DNA of 64,000 nucleotides. Origin: Pantoea anthophila (GTDB lineage Bacteria > Pseudomonadota > Gammaproteobacteria > Enterobacterales > Enterobacteriaceae). The stretch's first letter is position 1, and each line of letters begins with the position of its first letter. The stretch spans positions 17,504 through 81,503 of the forward strand of contig NZ_VHIZ01000053.1 of NCBI RefSeq assembly GCF_006494375.1, in the 5' to 3' direction. The position numbers and the translations under genes are program-made. Below the pieces are notes generated by a model. It was given only the letters and a program-made list of their open reading frames with translations, did no database searches and was not told where the DNA came from. Below, in pieces: positions 35,099 to 44,408 of the stretch.

Positions 35099-35749
35099 TC
35101 AGTTCAGCCCGTGCTGCAGCGCCCAGACCGCGGCTTCCAGCCGGGATTTAAGGTTCATCTTCTTCAGCAGATATTTGACGTGGACCTTAACGGTGCTTTC
35201 GCTGATGGTCAGCTTACGGGCGATCGCTTTATTGGTCATCCCGTCGCTGATCAGCTGCAGGATTTCGCGTTCGCGTCGGGTCAGCTGCGTGATGTCACGC
35301 GGGCGGGCAGGCCGGGCGTCGCGCAGCCGGGTGACCAGTATCGGCGTTAACGCCTCGCTCAGCACGATCTGACCGGCCGCCGCCTGATGCAGGGCTTTCA
35401 GCAGCGCTTCCGGCTCCATATCTTTCAGCAGATAGCCATCGGCGCCGCGCTGCAGTGCACTGACGACATCCTCTTCCTCATCCGACACGCTGAACACCAC
35501 CACCCGCCCGGAGAGGGGGGCTTCGCGCAGTCGGGTCAGGGTATCCAGCCCATTCAGTCCCGGCATATTCAGATCCAGCAGGATCAGGTCAGGATCGTGC
35601 TGCTGCGCCAGCGCCACGCCCTGCGCACCGTTTCCCGCCTCGGCAACCACCTGCAGTCTCTCATCCAGCGCGATTAGCTGCTTCAGCCCGTTGCGCAGCA
35701 TGGGGTGGTCGTCGATCAATAAAAGCGTAAATGTCTCTGCCGTCACCAT
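35099..35749 (-). CDS. narL: Nitrate/nitrite response regulator NarL
   Basis: DNA-binding regulator that activates narK and narGHJI and represses alternative anaerobic respiration genes in response to nitrate. The 216 residues have a receiver ([16 protein letters not shown], phospho-acceptor D59 in [11 protein letters not shown] in LLKDMEPE) and a LuxR/FixJ-type helix-turn-helix ([40 protein letters not shown]). It is closer to NarL than NarP. The sensor gene narX, which precedes narL in E. coli, is absent; narK lies directly upstream in the opposite direction. AGGAG sits only 2 bp from ATG, so GTG at codon 2 may be the true start. Confidence 0.93.
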   Translation of the reverse strand: MVTAETFTLLLIDDHPMLRNGLKQLIALDERLQVVAEAGNGAQGVALAQQHDPDLILLDLNMPGLNGLDTLTRLREAPLSGRVVVFSVSDEEEDVVSALQRGADGYLLKDMEPEALLKALHQAAAGQIVLSEALTPILVTRLRDARPARPRDITQLTRREREILQLISDGMTNKAIARKLTISESTVKVHVKYLLKKMNLKSRLEAAVWALQHGLN

Positions 35750-35838
35750 GACTCCTGTTCCTGTCGCCGCTGCCCGTCCGGATCGGGCGTGGGCCTATCT
35801 TACCGGTGAGGCGGGGACGCTATATACCCCCAAAGGAC

Positions 35839-36001
35839 TACTCCTTTATTTCCATTTTTACCTCTTCCCGGCACGCCATTTTCAGTGCAGCCGATTAACC
35901 CTATGATTTGCAATGACTCTCTGCTGCCTCTCCGCTACTTATCCCGGCTGAGACAGGATGACCACGCCCGGATAACCTGCATTGCCGTTGATTTGTATCA
36001 A
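35839..36001 (+). promoter_or_regulatory. narK control region: NarL heptamers and FNR box
   Basis: TTGAT-TTGT-ATCAA (35988-36001) is a perfect FNR site about 62 bp before the narK ATG, suited to a class II anaerobic promoter starting near 36036. Three sequences match the NarL heptamer TACYYMT on the + strand: TACTCCT (35839-35845), TACCTCT (35859-35865) and TACTTAT (35936-35942), plus a near match TACCCCC at 35825. The whole 313-bp narL-narK gap (35750-36062) holds no gene. Confidence 0.75.
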
Positions 36002-36062
36002 GCAAGCGGGCAGGGCGGATACGCAGGATATGCCCCATTATTCTTCTGCTGATGAGAGAGTC

Positions 36063-37457
36063 ATGACCCAATCTGCCCCTTTGCAAACCCCGACGCGCGG
36101 CGCACCGATCCAGGAGTGGCAACCGGAAAATGCGGCCTTCTGGCAGGCGCGGGGTAAACGCATCGCCAGCCGCAACCTCTGGATCTCTGTCTTCTGTCTG
36201 CTGTTGAGCTTCTGCGTCTGGATGCTGTTCAGCACCGTCGCGGTTAACCTGAATAAGGTCGGCTTCCGCTTCAGTACCGAACAGCTCTTTCTGCTGACCG
36301 CGCTGCCGTCGGTCTCCGGCGCGCTGTTGCGTGTGCCTTACTCATTTGTGATTCCCGTCTTTGGCGGACGCCGCTGGACCGCCTTCAGCACCGGCATCCT
36401 GATCGTCCCCTGCCTGTGGCTCGGTTTTGCAGTGAGGGACAGCCAGACCTCCTTCGCCACCTTTATGGCGATCGCTCTGCTGTGCGGTTTCGGGGGGGCG
36501 AACTTCGCCTCCAGCATGGGCAATATCAGCTTCTTCTTTCCCAAAGCCCGTCAGGGCGGCGCGCTGGGCATCAATGGCGGCCTGGGGAACCTCGGCGTCA
36601 GCGTCATGCAGTTTGTTGCCCCGCTGGCGATCTCCTGCGCCATTTTTGGTTTTGCCGATGGGGGGCAAGTCACCGCGAGCGGCGATAGCCTCTGGCTGGA
36701 AAATGCGGCCTGGATCTGGGTGCCGTTTCTGGCCATCGGCACGCTGGCCGCCTGGCTGGGGATGAACGATCTGGCGGCAGCGAAATCCTCGCTGCGCGAA
36801 CAGCTGCCGGTGCTGAAACGTCCGCACCTCTGGATCATGGCGCTGCTCTATCTGGCGACCTTCGGCTCCTTTATCGGCTTTTCGGCCGGTTTCGCCATGC
36901 TGACAAAGACGCAGTTTCCCGGCGTGGTGATTATGCACTACGCCTTTTTTGGCCCGCTGATTGGCGCACTGGCGCGCTCAGCAGGCGGCATGATCTCGGA
37001 TCGCTTCGGCGGGACCCGCGTCACTCTGATCAACTACGTGCTGATGGCGCTGTTTGCTGCGCTGCTGTTCCTCACGCTGCCGGGAGCCGGCCATCAGGGA
37101 TCGTTCGTCGCCTTCTTCGCCCTGTTTATGGGCCTGTTCCTCACTTCCGGCCTCGGCAGCGGTTCCACCTACCAGATGATTGCCGTGATCTTCCGCCGGC
37201 TGACGCTGGAACGCATCAAAGCCGAAGGCGGTGACGAGGCGCTGGCACAGCGGGAAGCCGCCACAGAAACCTCCGCGGCGCTTGGCTTTATCTCCGCTAT
37301 CGGCGCGCTGGGCGGCTTCTTTATTCCGCAGACCTTTGGCCTCTCGCTTGCCATGACCGGCTCTCCGGCCGGGGCGATGAAAATCTTTCTGGTCTTCTAC
37401 CTCTGCTGTATCGCCGTGACCTGGCGGGTCTACGGACGAAAAGCGCGCGCCGGATAA
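36063..37457 (+). CDS. narK: Nitrate/nitrite antiporter NarK
   Basis: Major facilitator protein that brings in nitrate and exports nitrite during anaerobic respiration. The 464-residue protein has about 12 membrane helices and both nitrate signatures: GFGGANFASSMGNISFFFP with GINGGLGNLGVS, and FLTSGLGSGSTYQMIAVIF. ATG 36063 follows GAGAG and gives E. coli-like length (463); the open frame extends to 35982 but that stretch contains the promoter. narG starts 99 bp downstream. Confidence 0.96.
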   Translation: MTQSAPLQTPTRGAPIQEWQPENAAFWQARGKRIASRNLWISVFCLLLSFCVWMLFSTVAVNLNKVGFRFSTEQLFLLTALPSVSGALLRVPYSFVIPVFGGRRWTAFSTGILIVPCLWLGFAVRDSQTSFATFMAIALLCGFGGANFASSMGNISFFFPKARQGGALGINGGLGNLGVSVMQFVAPLAISCAIFGFADGGQVTASGDSLWLENAAWIWVPFLAIGTLAAWLGMNDLAAAKSSLREQLPVLKRPHLWIMALLYLATFGSFIGFSAGFAMLTKTQFPGVVIMHYAFFGPLIGALARSAGGMISDRFGGTRVTLINYVLMALFAALLFLTLPGAGHQGSFVAFFALFMGLFLTSGLGSGSTYQMIAVIFRRLTLERIKAEGGDEALAQREAATETSAALGFISAIGALGGFFIPQTFGLSLAMTGSPAGAMKIFLVFYLCCIAVTWRVYGRKARAG

Positions 37458-37464
37458 CGACAAC

Positions 37465-37483
37465 GCCGGTGTGGCGCACCGGC
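37465..37483 (+). other. Stem-loop between narK and narG
   Basis: GCCGGTG (37465-37471) and CACCGGC (37477-37483) form a 7-bp stem with a 5-nt loop, followed by CCCTTTATTTT. It could partially terminate or process a narK-narG transcript. No FNR box or clear promoter was found in the 99-bp gap. Confidence 0.45.
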
Positions 37484-37556
37484 AATCCCTTTATTTTCTG
37501 CATCAGCACGCATGCAGAGTGAACAATGTGACACCAGGCCTTCAGGAGCCTTCCGG

Positions 37557-40500
37557 ATGAGCAAATTTCTCGATCGATTTCGCTATTTCAAACAGCTGGC
37601 TGAGCCCTTTTCCGGCCAGCATGGTCAGACGCTGAACAGCAACCGTGACTGGGAAGATGGCTACCGCAGTCGCTGGCAGCACGATAAAGTCGTGCGCTCC
37701 ACCCACGGCGTTAACTGCACCGGCTCGTGCAGCTGGAAAATCTACGTCAAAAACGGCCTGGTCACCTGGGAAACCCAGCAGACTGACTACCCCCGCACCC
37801 GTCCCGACCTGCCGAACCATGAACCGCGCGGCTGTCCACGCGGTGCCAGCTACTCCTGGTATCTCTACAGCGCCAACCGCCTGAAATATCCGCTGATGCG
37901 TAAGACGCTAATCCAGCTCTGGCGCGAGGCGAAGGCGCAGCATAGCGATCCGGTAGAGGCCTGGGCCTCCATCATCCGCGATCCGGAAAAAGCGCGCAGC
38001 TATAAACAGGCGCGCGGACGCGGCGGGTTTGTGCGATCCAGCTGGCAGGAGGTGAATGAGCTGATTGCCGCCGCGAATATCTGCACGGCCAAAACCTACG
38101 GCCCTGATCGCGTGGTCGGCTTCTCGCCGATTCCGGCCATGTCGATGGTCTCCTATGCCGCCGGGGCGCGTTACCTGTCGTTAATTGGCGGCACCTGCCT
38201 GAGCTTCTATGACTGGTATTGTGACCTGCCACCGGCCTCACCGATGACCTGGGGCGAGCAGACCGACGTGCCGGAATCCGCCGACTGGTATAACGCTTCC
38301 TACATCATCGCCTGGGGCTCAAACGTGCCGCAGACCCGCACCCCGGATGCGCACTTCTTTACCGAAGTCCGCTACAAGGGGACGAAAACCGTGGCGATCA
38401 CCCCGGACTATGCCGAAGTCGCGAAGCTGTGCGACCAGTGGCTGAGTCCGAAGCAGGGCACTGACAGCGCGCTGGCGCTGGCGATGGGCCACGTGATGCT
38501 GAAAGAGTTTCACCTCGACCGTGATGTCCCCTATTTCCGTGACTATGTGCACCGCTACACCGACATGCCGATGCTGGTGCTGCTGGAGCCGCGTGAAGGC
38601 GGATTTTATGCCGCGGGTCGCCAGCTACGCGCCAGCGATCTGGTCGATGGCCTGGGTCAGAAAAACAACCCGGAATGGAAAACGGTGGCGCTGGATCAGA
38701 CCACCGGCGAGCTGGTGGCCCCTCAGGGCGCGATCGGCTTCCGCTGGGGTGAAAAAGGGAAATGGAATCTGGAGCAGCGCGATGGCCTGTCGCAAAAAGA
38801 GGTGGAGCTGCAGCTGAGTCTGCTCGGCAGCCACGATGAGGTGGTCGAGGTCGGTTTCCCTTACTTCGGCGGCATCACCAGCGACCATTTTAACAGCGTC
38901 GCGCTGGATGAGATCCTGCTGCATAAGCTGCCGGTCAGACGCCTGACGCTGGCAGATGGCAGCGAAGCCCGGGTCGCCAGCGTCTACGATCTGACCCTGG
39001 CGAACTACGGGCTGGATCGCGGTCTGGGCGATGCTCACTGCGCGCAAAACTATGATGAGATCAAAGCCTACAGTCCCGCCTGGGCGGAGCAGATCACCGG
39101 CGTCTCCCGGCAGAACATCATCCGCCTCGCGCGCGAGTTTGCCGGGAACGCGGAGAAAACCCACGGACGTTCAATGATCATTGTCGGTGCCGGTATGAAC
39201 CACTGGTATCACATGGACATGAACTACCGGGGACTGATGAACCTGCTGATTTTCTGCGGCTGCGTCGGTCAGAGCGGCGGAGGCTGGGCGCATTACGTTG
39301 GTCAGGAGAAACTCCGTCCGCAGACCGGCTGGGCTCCGCTGGCCTTTGGCCTCGACTGGCAGCGTCCGCCACGCCAGATGAACAGCACCTCTTTCTTTTA
39401 CAACCACTCCAGCCAGTGGCGCTATGAAACCCTGGCGACCGAAGAACTGCTCTCACCGCTGGCCGATAAAAGCCGCTTCAGCGGCAGCCTGATCGACCTT
39501 AACGTCCGATCCGAACGCATGGGCTGGCTGCCTTCCGCGCCGCAGCTTAACGTCAACCCGCTGCACATCGCCGCCCGGGCCAGCGCCGCCGGGCAGTCGG
39601 TGATTGACTATACCGTGGCGAGCCTGAAGCAGGGCACCCTGCGCTTTGCCGCTGAACAGCCGGACGATCCGCAGAACTTTCCGCGAAACCTGTTTGTCTG
39701 GCGCTCTAACCTGCTTGGCTCGTCAGGGAAAGGGCATGAGTACATGCTGAAGTATCTGCTCGGCACCGAAAACGGCATTCAGGGAAAAGATTTAGGCCAG
39801 CAGGGGCGCGTGAAGCCGGAGGAGGTCGAATGGCAGGCGCAGGGCGCCGAAGGAAAACTGGATCTGGTGGTGACCCTCGATTTCCGTATGTCGAGCACCT
39901 GCCTCTACTCCGACGTGGTGCTGCCGACCGCCACCTGGTATGAAAAAGACGACATGAATACGTCGGATATGCATCCGTTTATTCATCCGCTTTCGGCGGC
40001 GGTCGACCCCGCCTGGGAGTCAAAAAGTGACTGGGAGATCTACAAAGGCATCGCCAAAGCCTTCTCCGACCTCTGCCCCGGTCATTTAGGCGTTGAAACG
40101 GATGTGGTGACGCTGCCGGTGCTGCACGACTCGCCTGCCGAACTGGCGCAGCCGTTTGAAGTCAGAGAGTGGAAAAAAGGGGAGTGCGATCTGATCCCCG
40201 GTAAAACGGCACCGCACATCATGGTGGTGGAGCGTGACTATCCGGCGACCTGGGCGCGCTTTACCACGCTGGGGCCACTGCTGGAGGCGCAGGGCAACGG
40301 CGGCAAAGGGATTAGCTGGAACACCTGCAAAGAGGTCGATCTCCTGAAGCAGCTGAACTATGTCAAAGCGGATGGCCCGGCTGCGGGACGGCCCAATATC
40401 GACACGGCCATTGATGCGGCCGAGGTGATTCTGGCGCTGGCGCCGGAAACCAACGGTCAGGTGGCGGTAAAAGCCTGGCAGGCGCTGGGCGCGATAACCG

Positions 40501-41318
40501 GTCGCGATCACACTCACCTGGCGCTGAACAAAGAAGATGAGAAGATCCGCTTCCGCGATATCCAGGCGCAGCCGCGCAAAATCATCTCCAGCCCGACCTG
40601 GTCAGGGCTGGAAGATGAGCATGTCTCCTACAACGCCTGCTACACCAACGTTCATGAACTGATCCCGTGGCGCACCCTGAGTGGCCGTCAGCAGCTCTAT
40701 CAGGACCATGAGTGGATGCGCGCCTTCGGCGAAAGCCTGATGGTCTACCGTCCGCCGATTGACACCCGGGCAGCGAAGCCGTTGCTCAACAGTAAACCCA
40801 ACGGCAACCCGGAGAAGGCGCTGAATTTCCTGACGCCGCATCAGAAGTGGGGCATTCACTCCACCTACAGCGACAACCTGCTGATGCTGACCCTGTCGCG
40901 CGGCGGCCCGATTGTCTGGATGAGTGAAGAGGATGCCCGCGAACTGGGCATTGCGGATAACGACTGGATCGAGGCGTTCAACGCCAACGGTGCCCTGACC
41001 GCCCGCGCGGTGGTGAGCCAGCGCATCCCGGCCGGTATGACCATGATGTATCACGCTCAGGAACGCATCGTGAATATCCCCGGTTCGGAGATCACCCGCC
41101 AGCGCGGCGGGATCCACAACTCTGTGACCCGGGCCTGCCCGAAACCGACCCATATGATTGGCGGCTACGCCCAGCTCTCCTGGGGCTTTAACTACTACGG
41201 CACCGTCGGGTCGAACCGCGATGAGTTCGTGGTAGTGAGAAAAATGAATAACGTTGACTGGTTAGACGGGGAAGGGCACGACGCCTGCCAGGGCGGCCAG
41301 CAGGAGGTGAAACCATGA
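37557..41318 (+). CDS. narG: Respiratory nitrate reductase alpha subunit NarG
   Basis: Catalytic subunit that reduces nitrate to nitrite at a bis-MGD molybdenum site on the cytoplasmic face. The 1253-residue protein (E. coli 1247) has the unusual FS0 4Fe-4S ligands H50, C54, C58 and C93 (RSTHGVNCTGSCSW, RGCPRGASYSW), the Mo-ligand Asp in GEQTDVPESADW, and molybdopterin motifs throughout. It starts at ATG 37557 (MSKFLDRFRYFKQ) after AGGAGCC, and lacks a Tat signal apart from the vestigial N-terminal region, as is normal. Overlaps narH by 4 bp. Confidence 0.98.
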   Translation: MSKFLDRFRYFKQLAEPFSGQHGQTLNSNRDWEDGYRSRWQHDKVVRSTHGVNCTGSCSWKIYVKNGLVTWETQQTDYPRTRPDLPNHEPRGCPRGASYSWYLYSANRLKYPLMRKTLIQLWREAKAQHSDPVEAWASIIRDPEKARSYKQARGRGGFVRSSWQEVNELIAAANICTAKTYGPDRVVGFSPIPAMSMVSYAAGARYLSLIGGTCLSFYDWYCDLPPASPMTWGEQTDVPESADWYNASYIIAWGSNVPQTRTPDAHFFTEVRYKGTKTVAITPDYAEVAKLCDQWLSPKQGTDSALALAMGHVMLKEFHLDRDVPYFRDYVHRYTDMPMLVLLEPREGGFYAAGRQLRASDLVDGLGQKNNPEWKTVALDQTTGELVAPQGAIGFRWGEKGKWNLEQRDGLSQKEVELQLSLLGSHDEVVEVGFPYFGGITSDHFNSVALDEILLHKLPVRRLTLADGSEARVASVYDLTLANYGLDRGLGDAHCAQNYDEIKAYSPAWAEQITGVSRQNIIRLAREFAGNAEKTHGRSMIIVGAGMNHWYHMDMNYRGLMNLLIFCGCVGQSGGGWAHYVGQEKLRPQTGWAPLAFGLDWQRPPRQMNSTSFFYNHSSQWRYETLATEELLSPLADKSRFSGSLIDLNVRSERMGWLPSAPQLNVNPLHIAARASAAGQSVIDYTVASLKQGTLRFAAEQPDDPQNFPRNLFVWRSNLLGSSGKGHEYMLKYLLGTENGIQGKDLGQQGRVKPEEVEWQAQGAEGKLDLVVTLDFRMSSTCLYSDVVLPTATWYEKDDMNTSDMHPFIHPLSAAVDPAWESKSDWEIYKGIAKAFSDLCPGHLGVETDVVTLPVLHDSPAELAQPFEVREWKKGECDLIPGKTAPHIMVVERDYPATWARFTTLGPLLEAQGNGGKGISWNTCKEVDLLKQLNYVKADGPAAGRPNIDTAIDAAEVILALAPETNGQVAVKAWQALGAITGRDHTHLALNKEDEKIRFRDIQAQPRKIISSPTWSGLEDEHVSYNACYTNVHELIPWRTLSGRQQLYQDHEWMRAFGESLMVYRPPIDTRAAKPLLNSKPNGNPEKALNFLTPHQKWGIHSTYSDNLLMLTLSRGGPIVWMSEEDARELGIADNDWIEAFNANGALTARAVVSQRIPAGMTMMYHAQERIVNIPGSEITRQRGGIHNSVTRACPKPTHMIGGYAQLSWGFNYYGTVGSNRDEFVVVRKMNNVDWLDGEGHDACQGGQQEVKP

Positions 41319-42859
41319 AAATTCGCTCACAGGTCGGCATGGTGCTGAACCTCGACAAATGTATCGGCTGCCACACCTGCTCGGTGACCTGCAAAAACGT
41401 CTGGACCAGCCGCGAGGGGATGGAATACGCCTGGTTTAACAACGTCGAGAGCAAGCCCGGCGTCGGCTATCCGCACGCCTGGGAAGATCAGCAGAAGTGG
41501 AAGGGGGGCTGGATCCGGAAGATCAACGGCAGGCTGGAGCCGCGCATGGGCAGCCGTGTCGGGCTGCTGTCGAAGATCTTTGCTAATCCGGACGTGCCCG
41601 CGCTGGATGATTACTACGAGCCGTTCGATTTCGACTACCAGCATCTGCACAATGCACCCGCCGGAAAACAGCAGCCGATCGCCCGCCCGCGCTCGCTGAT
41701 CACCGGTCAGCGGATGAAAAAGATCGAGAATGGCCCGAACTGGGAGGAGATCCTTGGCGGCGAGTTTGCGAAGCGCTCGCAGGATAAGAACTTCGATAAC
41801 ATCCAGAAGGCGATCTATGGGCAGTTTGAGCACACCTTCATGATGTACCTGCCGCGCCTCTGTGAGCACTGCCTCAATCCGGCCTGCGTGGCAACCTGTC
41901 CCAGCGGCGCCATCTACAAGCGCGGCGAAGATGGCATCGTGCTGATCGATCAGGATAAATGCCGCGGCTGGCGCATGTGCCTCACCGGCTGTCCTTACAA
42001 GAAGATCTACTTCAACTGGAAAAGCGGCAAATCTGAGAAGTGCATCTTCTGTTATCCGCGCATTGAATCGGGCCAGCCGACCGTATGTTCGGAAACCTGT
42101 GTTGGCCGGATCCGCTATCTCGGCGTGCTGCTCTATGACGCTGACCGGATTGAACAGGCGGCGTCAGCGGAAAACGAGAAAGATCTCTACCAGCGTCAGC
42201 TGGATATCTTCCTTGATCCGCACGATCCGGCAGTGATCGCCCAGGCGCTGAACGACGGCGTGGCGCAGAGCGTAATCGACGCGGCGCAGCGTTCGCCGGT
42301 CTACAAAATGGCGATGGAGTGGAAGCTGGCGCTGCCGCTGCATCCGGAATACCGCACGCTGCCGATGGTCTGGTATGTGCCGCCGCTGTCACCGATTCAG
42401 TCGGCAGTGGATGGCGGCGCGCTGGCTCATACTGGCGTGCTGCCGGATGTGGAGAGCCTGCGCATCCCGGTTGAGTATCTGGCCAACCTGCTGACCGCAG
42501 GCGACACCGCGCCGGTGCTGCAGGCCCTGAAACGGATGCTGGCGATGCGCCACTACAAACGCGCTGAGAGCGTGGAGGGGCAGCGCGATAGCCGCGCGCT
42601 GGAACAGGTCGGCCTGACCGAGGCGCAGGCGCAGGAGATGTACCGCTATCTGGCGATTGCCAACTACGAAGATCGTTTTGTGGTGCCTTCCAGCCATCGC
42701 GAGCTGGCGCGTGAAGCCTTCCCGGAAAGTAAAGGCTGCGGCTTTAGCTTTGGCGATGGCTGTCACGGCAGCGACAGCCGGTTCAATCTGTTTAACAGCC
42801 GTCGCATTGATGCCATCGACATCGCCAGTCAAACCCGCCGCCAGGAGGATGCCTCATGA
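41315..42859 (+). CDS. narH: Respiratory nitrate reductase beta subunit NarH
   Basis: Iron-sulfur electron-transfer subunit linking NarI hemes to NarG. The 514 residues have four cysteine groups for three 4Fe-4S and one 3Fe-4S cluster: CIGCHTCSVTCKNVW, CEHCLNPACVATCPSGA, CRGWRMCLTGCPYKK (Trp replaces one Cys, the NarH trait that gives the 3Fe-4S cluster) and CIFCYPRIESGQPTVCSETC. Its ends overlap narG and narJ by 4 bp each. Confidence 0.98.
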   Translation: MKIRSQVGMVLNLDKCIGCHTCSVTCKNVWTSREGMEYAWFNNVESKPGVGYPHAWEDQQKWKGGWIRKINGRLEPRMGSRVGLLSKIFANPDVPALDDYYEPFDFDYQHLHNAPAGKQQPIARPRSLITGQRMKKIENGPNWEEILGGEFAKRSQDKNFDNIQKAIYGQFEHTFMMYLPRLCEHCLNPACVATCPSGAIYKRGEDGIVLIDQDKCRGWRMCLTGCPYKKIYFNWKSGKSEKCIFCYPRIESGQPTVCSETCVGRIRYLGVLLYDADRIEQAASAENEKDLYQRQLDIFLDPHDPAVIAQALNDGVAQSVIDAAQRSPVYKMAMEWKLALPLHPEYRTLPMVWYVPPLSPIQSAVDGGALAHTGVLPDVESLRIPVEYLANLLTAGDTAPVLQALKRMLAMRHYKRAESVEGQRDSRALEQVGLTEAQAQEMYRYLAIANYEDRFVVPSSHRELAREAFPESKGCGFSFGDGCHGSDSRFNLFNSRRIDAIDIASQTRRQEDAS

Positions 42860-43584
42860 TGACGTTACGGATGCTGTCACGGCTGCTGGATTACCCGGAC
42901 GAGGCGCTGTTTGCTCATCACTCTGAGCTGATCGCGGCACTGGACGCGGCAGAGGAACTTGATCTGCCGCAGCGGGCAGGGCTGGAGCAGTTTATTCAGC
43001 AGCTCTGTGCGCGGCCACTGCTGGATGCGCAGGCGGACTACTGCGCCCTGTTTGATCGCGGCCGCGCCACTTCGCTGCTGCTGTTTGAGCATGTGCACGG
43101 CGAATCCCGCGATCGCGGTCAGGCGATGGTCGATCTGCTGGCGCACTACCGGGCCGCCGGTCTGGAGCTGGACAGCAGAGAGCTGCCCGATTATCTGCCG
43201 CTCTATCTGGAGTATCTCGCCTGTCAAAGTGACGAGGCGGCGCGCCAGGGACTGGAGGATATCGTGCCGATTCTGGCTCTGCTGGCGGCGCGTCTGGAAG
43301 CGCGCCAGAGTCCCTATGCCGACCTTTTCACGCTGTTACTGACGCTGGCGGGCAGCGCGGCTGACCCGGCCGCCCTCCGGCCGCAGGTGGCGAAGGAAGC
43401 GCGTGACGACACCCCGGCGGCGCTGGATGCGGTCTGGGAAGAGGAGCAGATTAAATTTCTCGGCGAGCAGGGCTGTGTCTCAGCGCAGCAGGCGATGCAT
43501 CAGCGTCGCTTCGCCGATGCGGTCGCGCCGCACTATCTGGATATTGCCGCGGCGACGGCACGCCGCACAGGAGAGTCAGCATGA
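42856..43584 (+). CDS. narJ: Nitrate reductase molybdenum cofactor assembly chaperone NarJ
   Basis: Dedicated chaperone that binds the NarG N-terminus and controls cofactor insertion and membrane attachment. The 242-residue helical protein has the family patterns [43 protein letters not shown] and [12 protein letters not shown]. Overlaps narH (ATGA) and narI by 4 bp. There are two adjacent ATG codons at 42856 and 42859; either could start the protein. Confidence 0.96.
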   Translation: MMTLRMLSRLLDYPDEALFAHHSELIAALDAAEELDLPQRAGLEQFIQQLCARPLLDAQADYCALFDRGRATSLLLFEHVHGESRDRGQAMVDLLAHYRAAGLELDSRELPDYLPLYLEYLACQSDEAARQGLEDIVPILALLAARLEARQSPYADLFTLLLTLAGSAADPAALRPQVAKEARDDTPAALDAVWEEEQIKFLGEQGCVSAQQAMHQRRFADAVAPHYLDIAAATARRTGESA

Positions 43585-44258
43585 ATGTTCTGAACACTTT
43601 CTTCTTCGATATTTACCCCTATCTTGCCGGAACGGTTTTTCTGGTGGGGAGCTGGCTGCGCTATGACTACGGGCAGTACAGCTGGCGGGCCGGTTCCAGT
43701 CAGATGCTGGATAAAAAGGGGATGCGGCTTGCCTCTAACCTGTTCCACATCGGCATTATCGGCATCTTCTTCGGGCATTTCGTCGGGATGCTGACGCCGC
43801 ACTGGATGTATGAGTCGTTTCTGCCGATCGACGTGAAGCAGAAGCTGGCGATGGTGGCGGGTGGCTTGTTCGGGGCGATGACGCTGGCCGGGGGAGCGCT
43901 GCTGCTGAAGCGTCGTCTGACCCATCCGCGGGTGCGGGCGACCAGCAGCGTCGGCGATATTCTGATCCTGACCCTGCTGGTGGTGCAGGCCACGCTGGGC
44001 CTGCTGACCATTCCCTTCTCTGCTCAGCATATGGATGGCAGTGAAATGATGAAGCTGGTGGGCTGGGCACAGGCGGTGGTGACTTTCCACGGCGGTGCTT
44101 CACAGCATCTGGCCGGGGTGGCAGTGATCTACCGCGTCCATATGGTGCTGGGGATGACCCTGTTCCTGCTGTTCCCCTTCTGCCGGCTGGTGCATATCTG
44201 GAGCGCACCGGTTGAGTACCTGACCCGGCGCTATCAGTTGGTCAGAAACCGTCGCTGA
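43581..44258 (+). CDS. narI: Respiratory nitrate reductase gamma subunit NarI
   Basis: Membrane cytochrome b that oxidises quinol and passes electrons to NarH. The 225 residues form five membrane helices with heme histidines in [17 protein letters not shown] (helix 2) and in the last two helices ([26 protein letters not shown]). It ends the narGHJI operon; the overlap with narJ keeps translation coupled. Confidence 0.97.
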   Translation: MNVLNTFFFDIYPYLAGTVFLVGSWLRYDYGQYSWRAGSSQMLDKKGMRLASNLFHIGIIGIFFGHFVGMLTPHWMYESFLPIDVKQKLAMVAGGLFGAMTLAGGALLLKRRLTHPRVRATSSVGDILILTLLVVQATLGLLTIPFSAQHMDGSEMMKLVGWAQAVVTFHGGASQHLAGVAVIYRVHMVLGMTLFLLFPFCRLVHIWSAPVEYLTRRYQLVRNRR

Positions 44259-44266
44259 ATGCTGAG

Positions 44267-44301
44267 CCGCCGCGGGGGCAGGGCAGCCCTGCGGCGGTTT
44301 T
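44267..44301 (+). terminator. Rho-independent terminator of narGHJI
   Basis: CCGCCGC (44267-44273) pairs with GCGGCGG (44291-44297), with an inner AGGG/CCCT stem inside the loop, then TTTT. A further T7 run follows at about 44321. It lies just after the narI stop. Confidence 0.8.
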
Positions 44302-44408
44302 CACCGGCGTCAGCCTTGACGTTTTTTTAAGATTTTGACCTGTATGTCGCTGCGCTGAACGTCTACTATTACCGCATCTGATTTTACCCCCTCGTTTATG
44401 GATAACCG

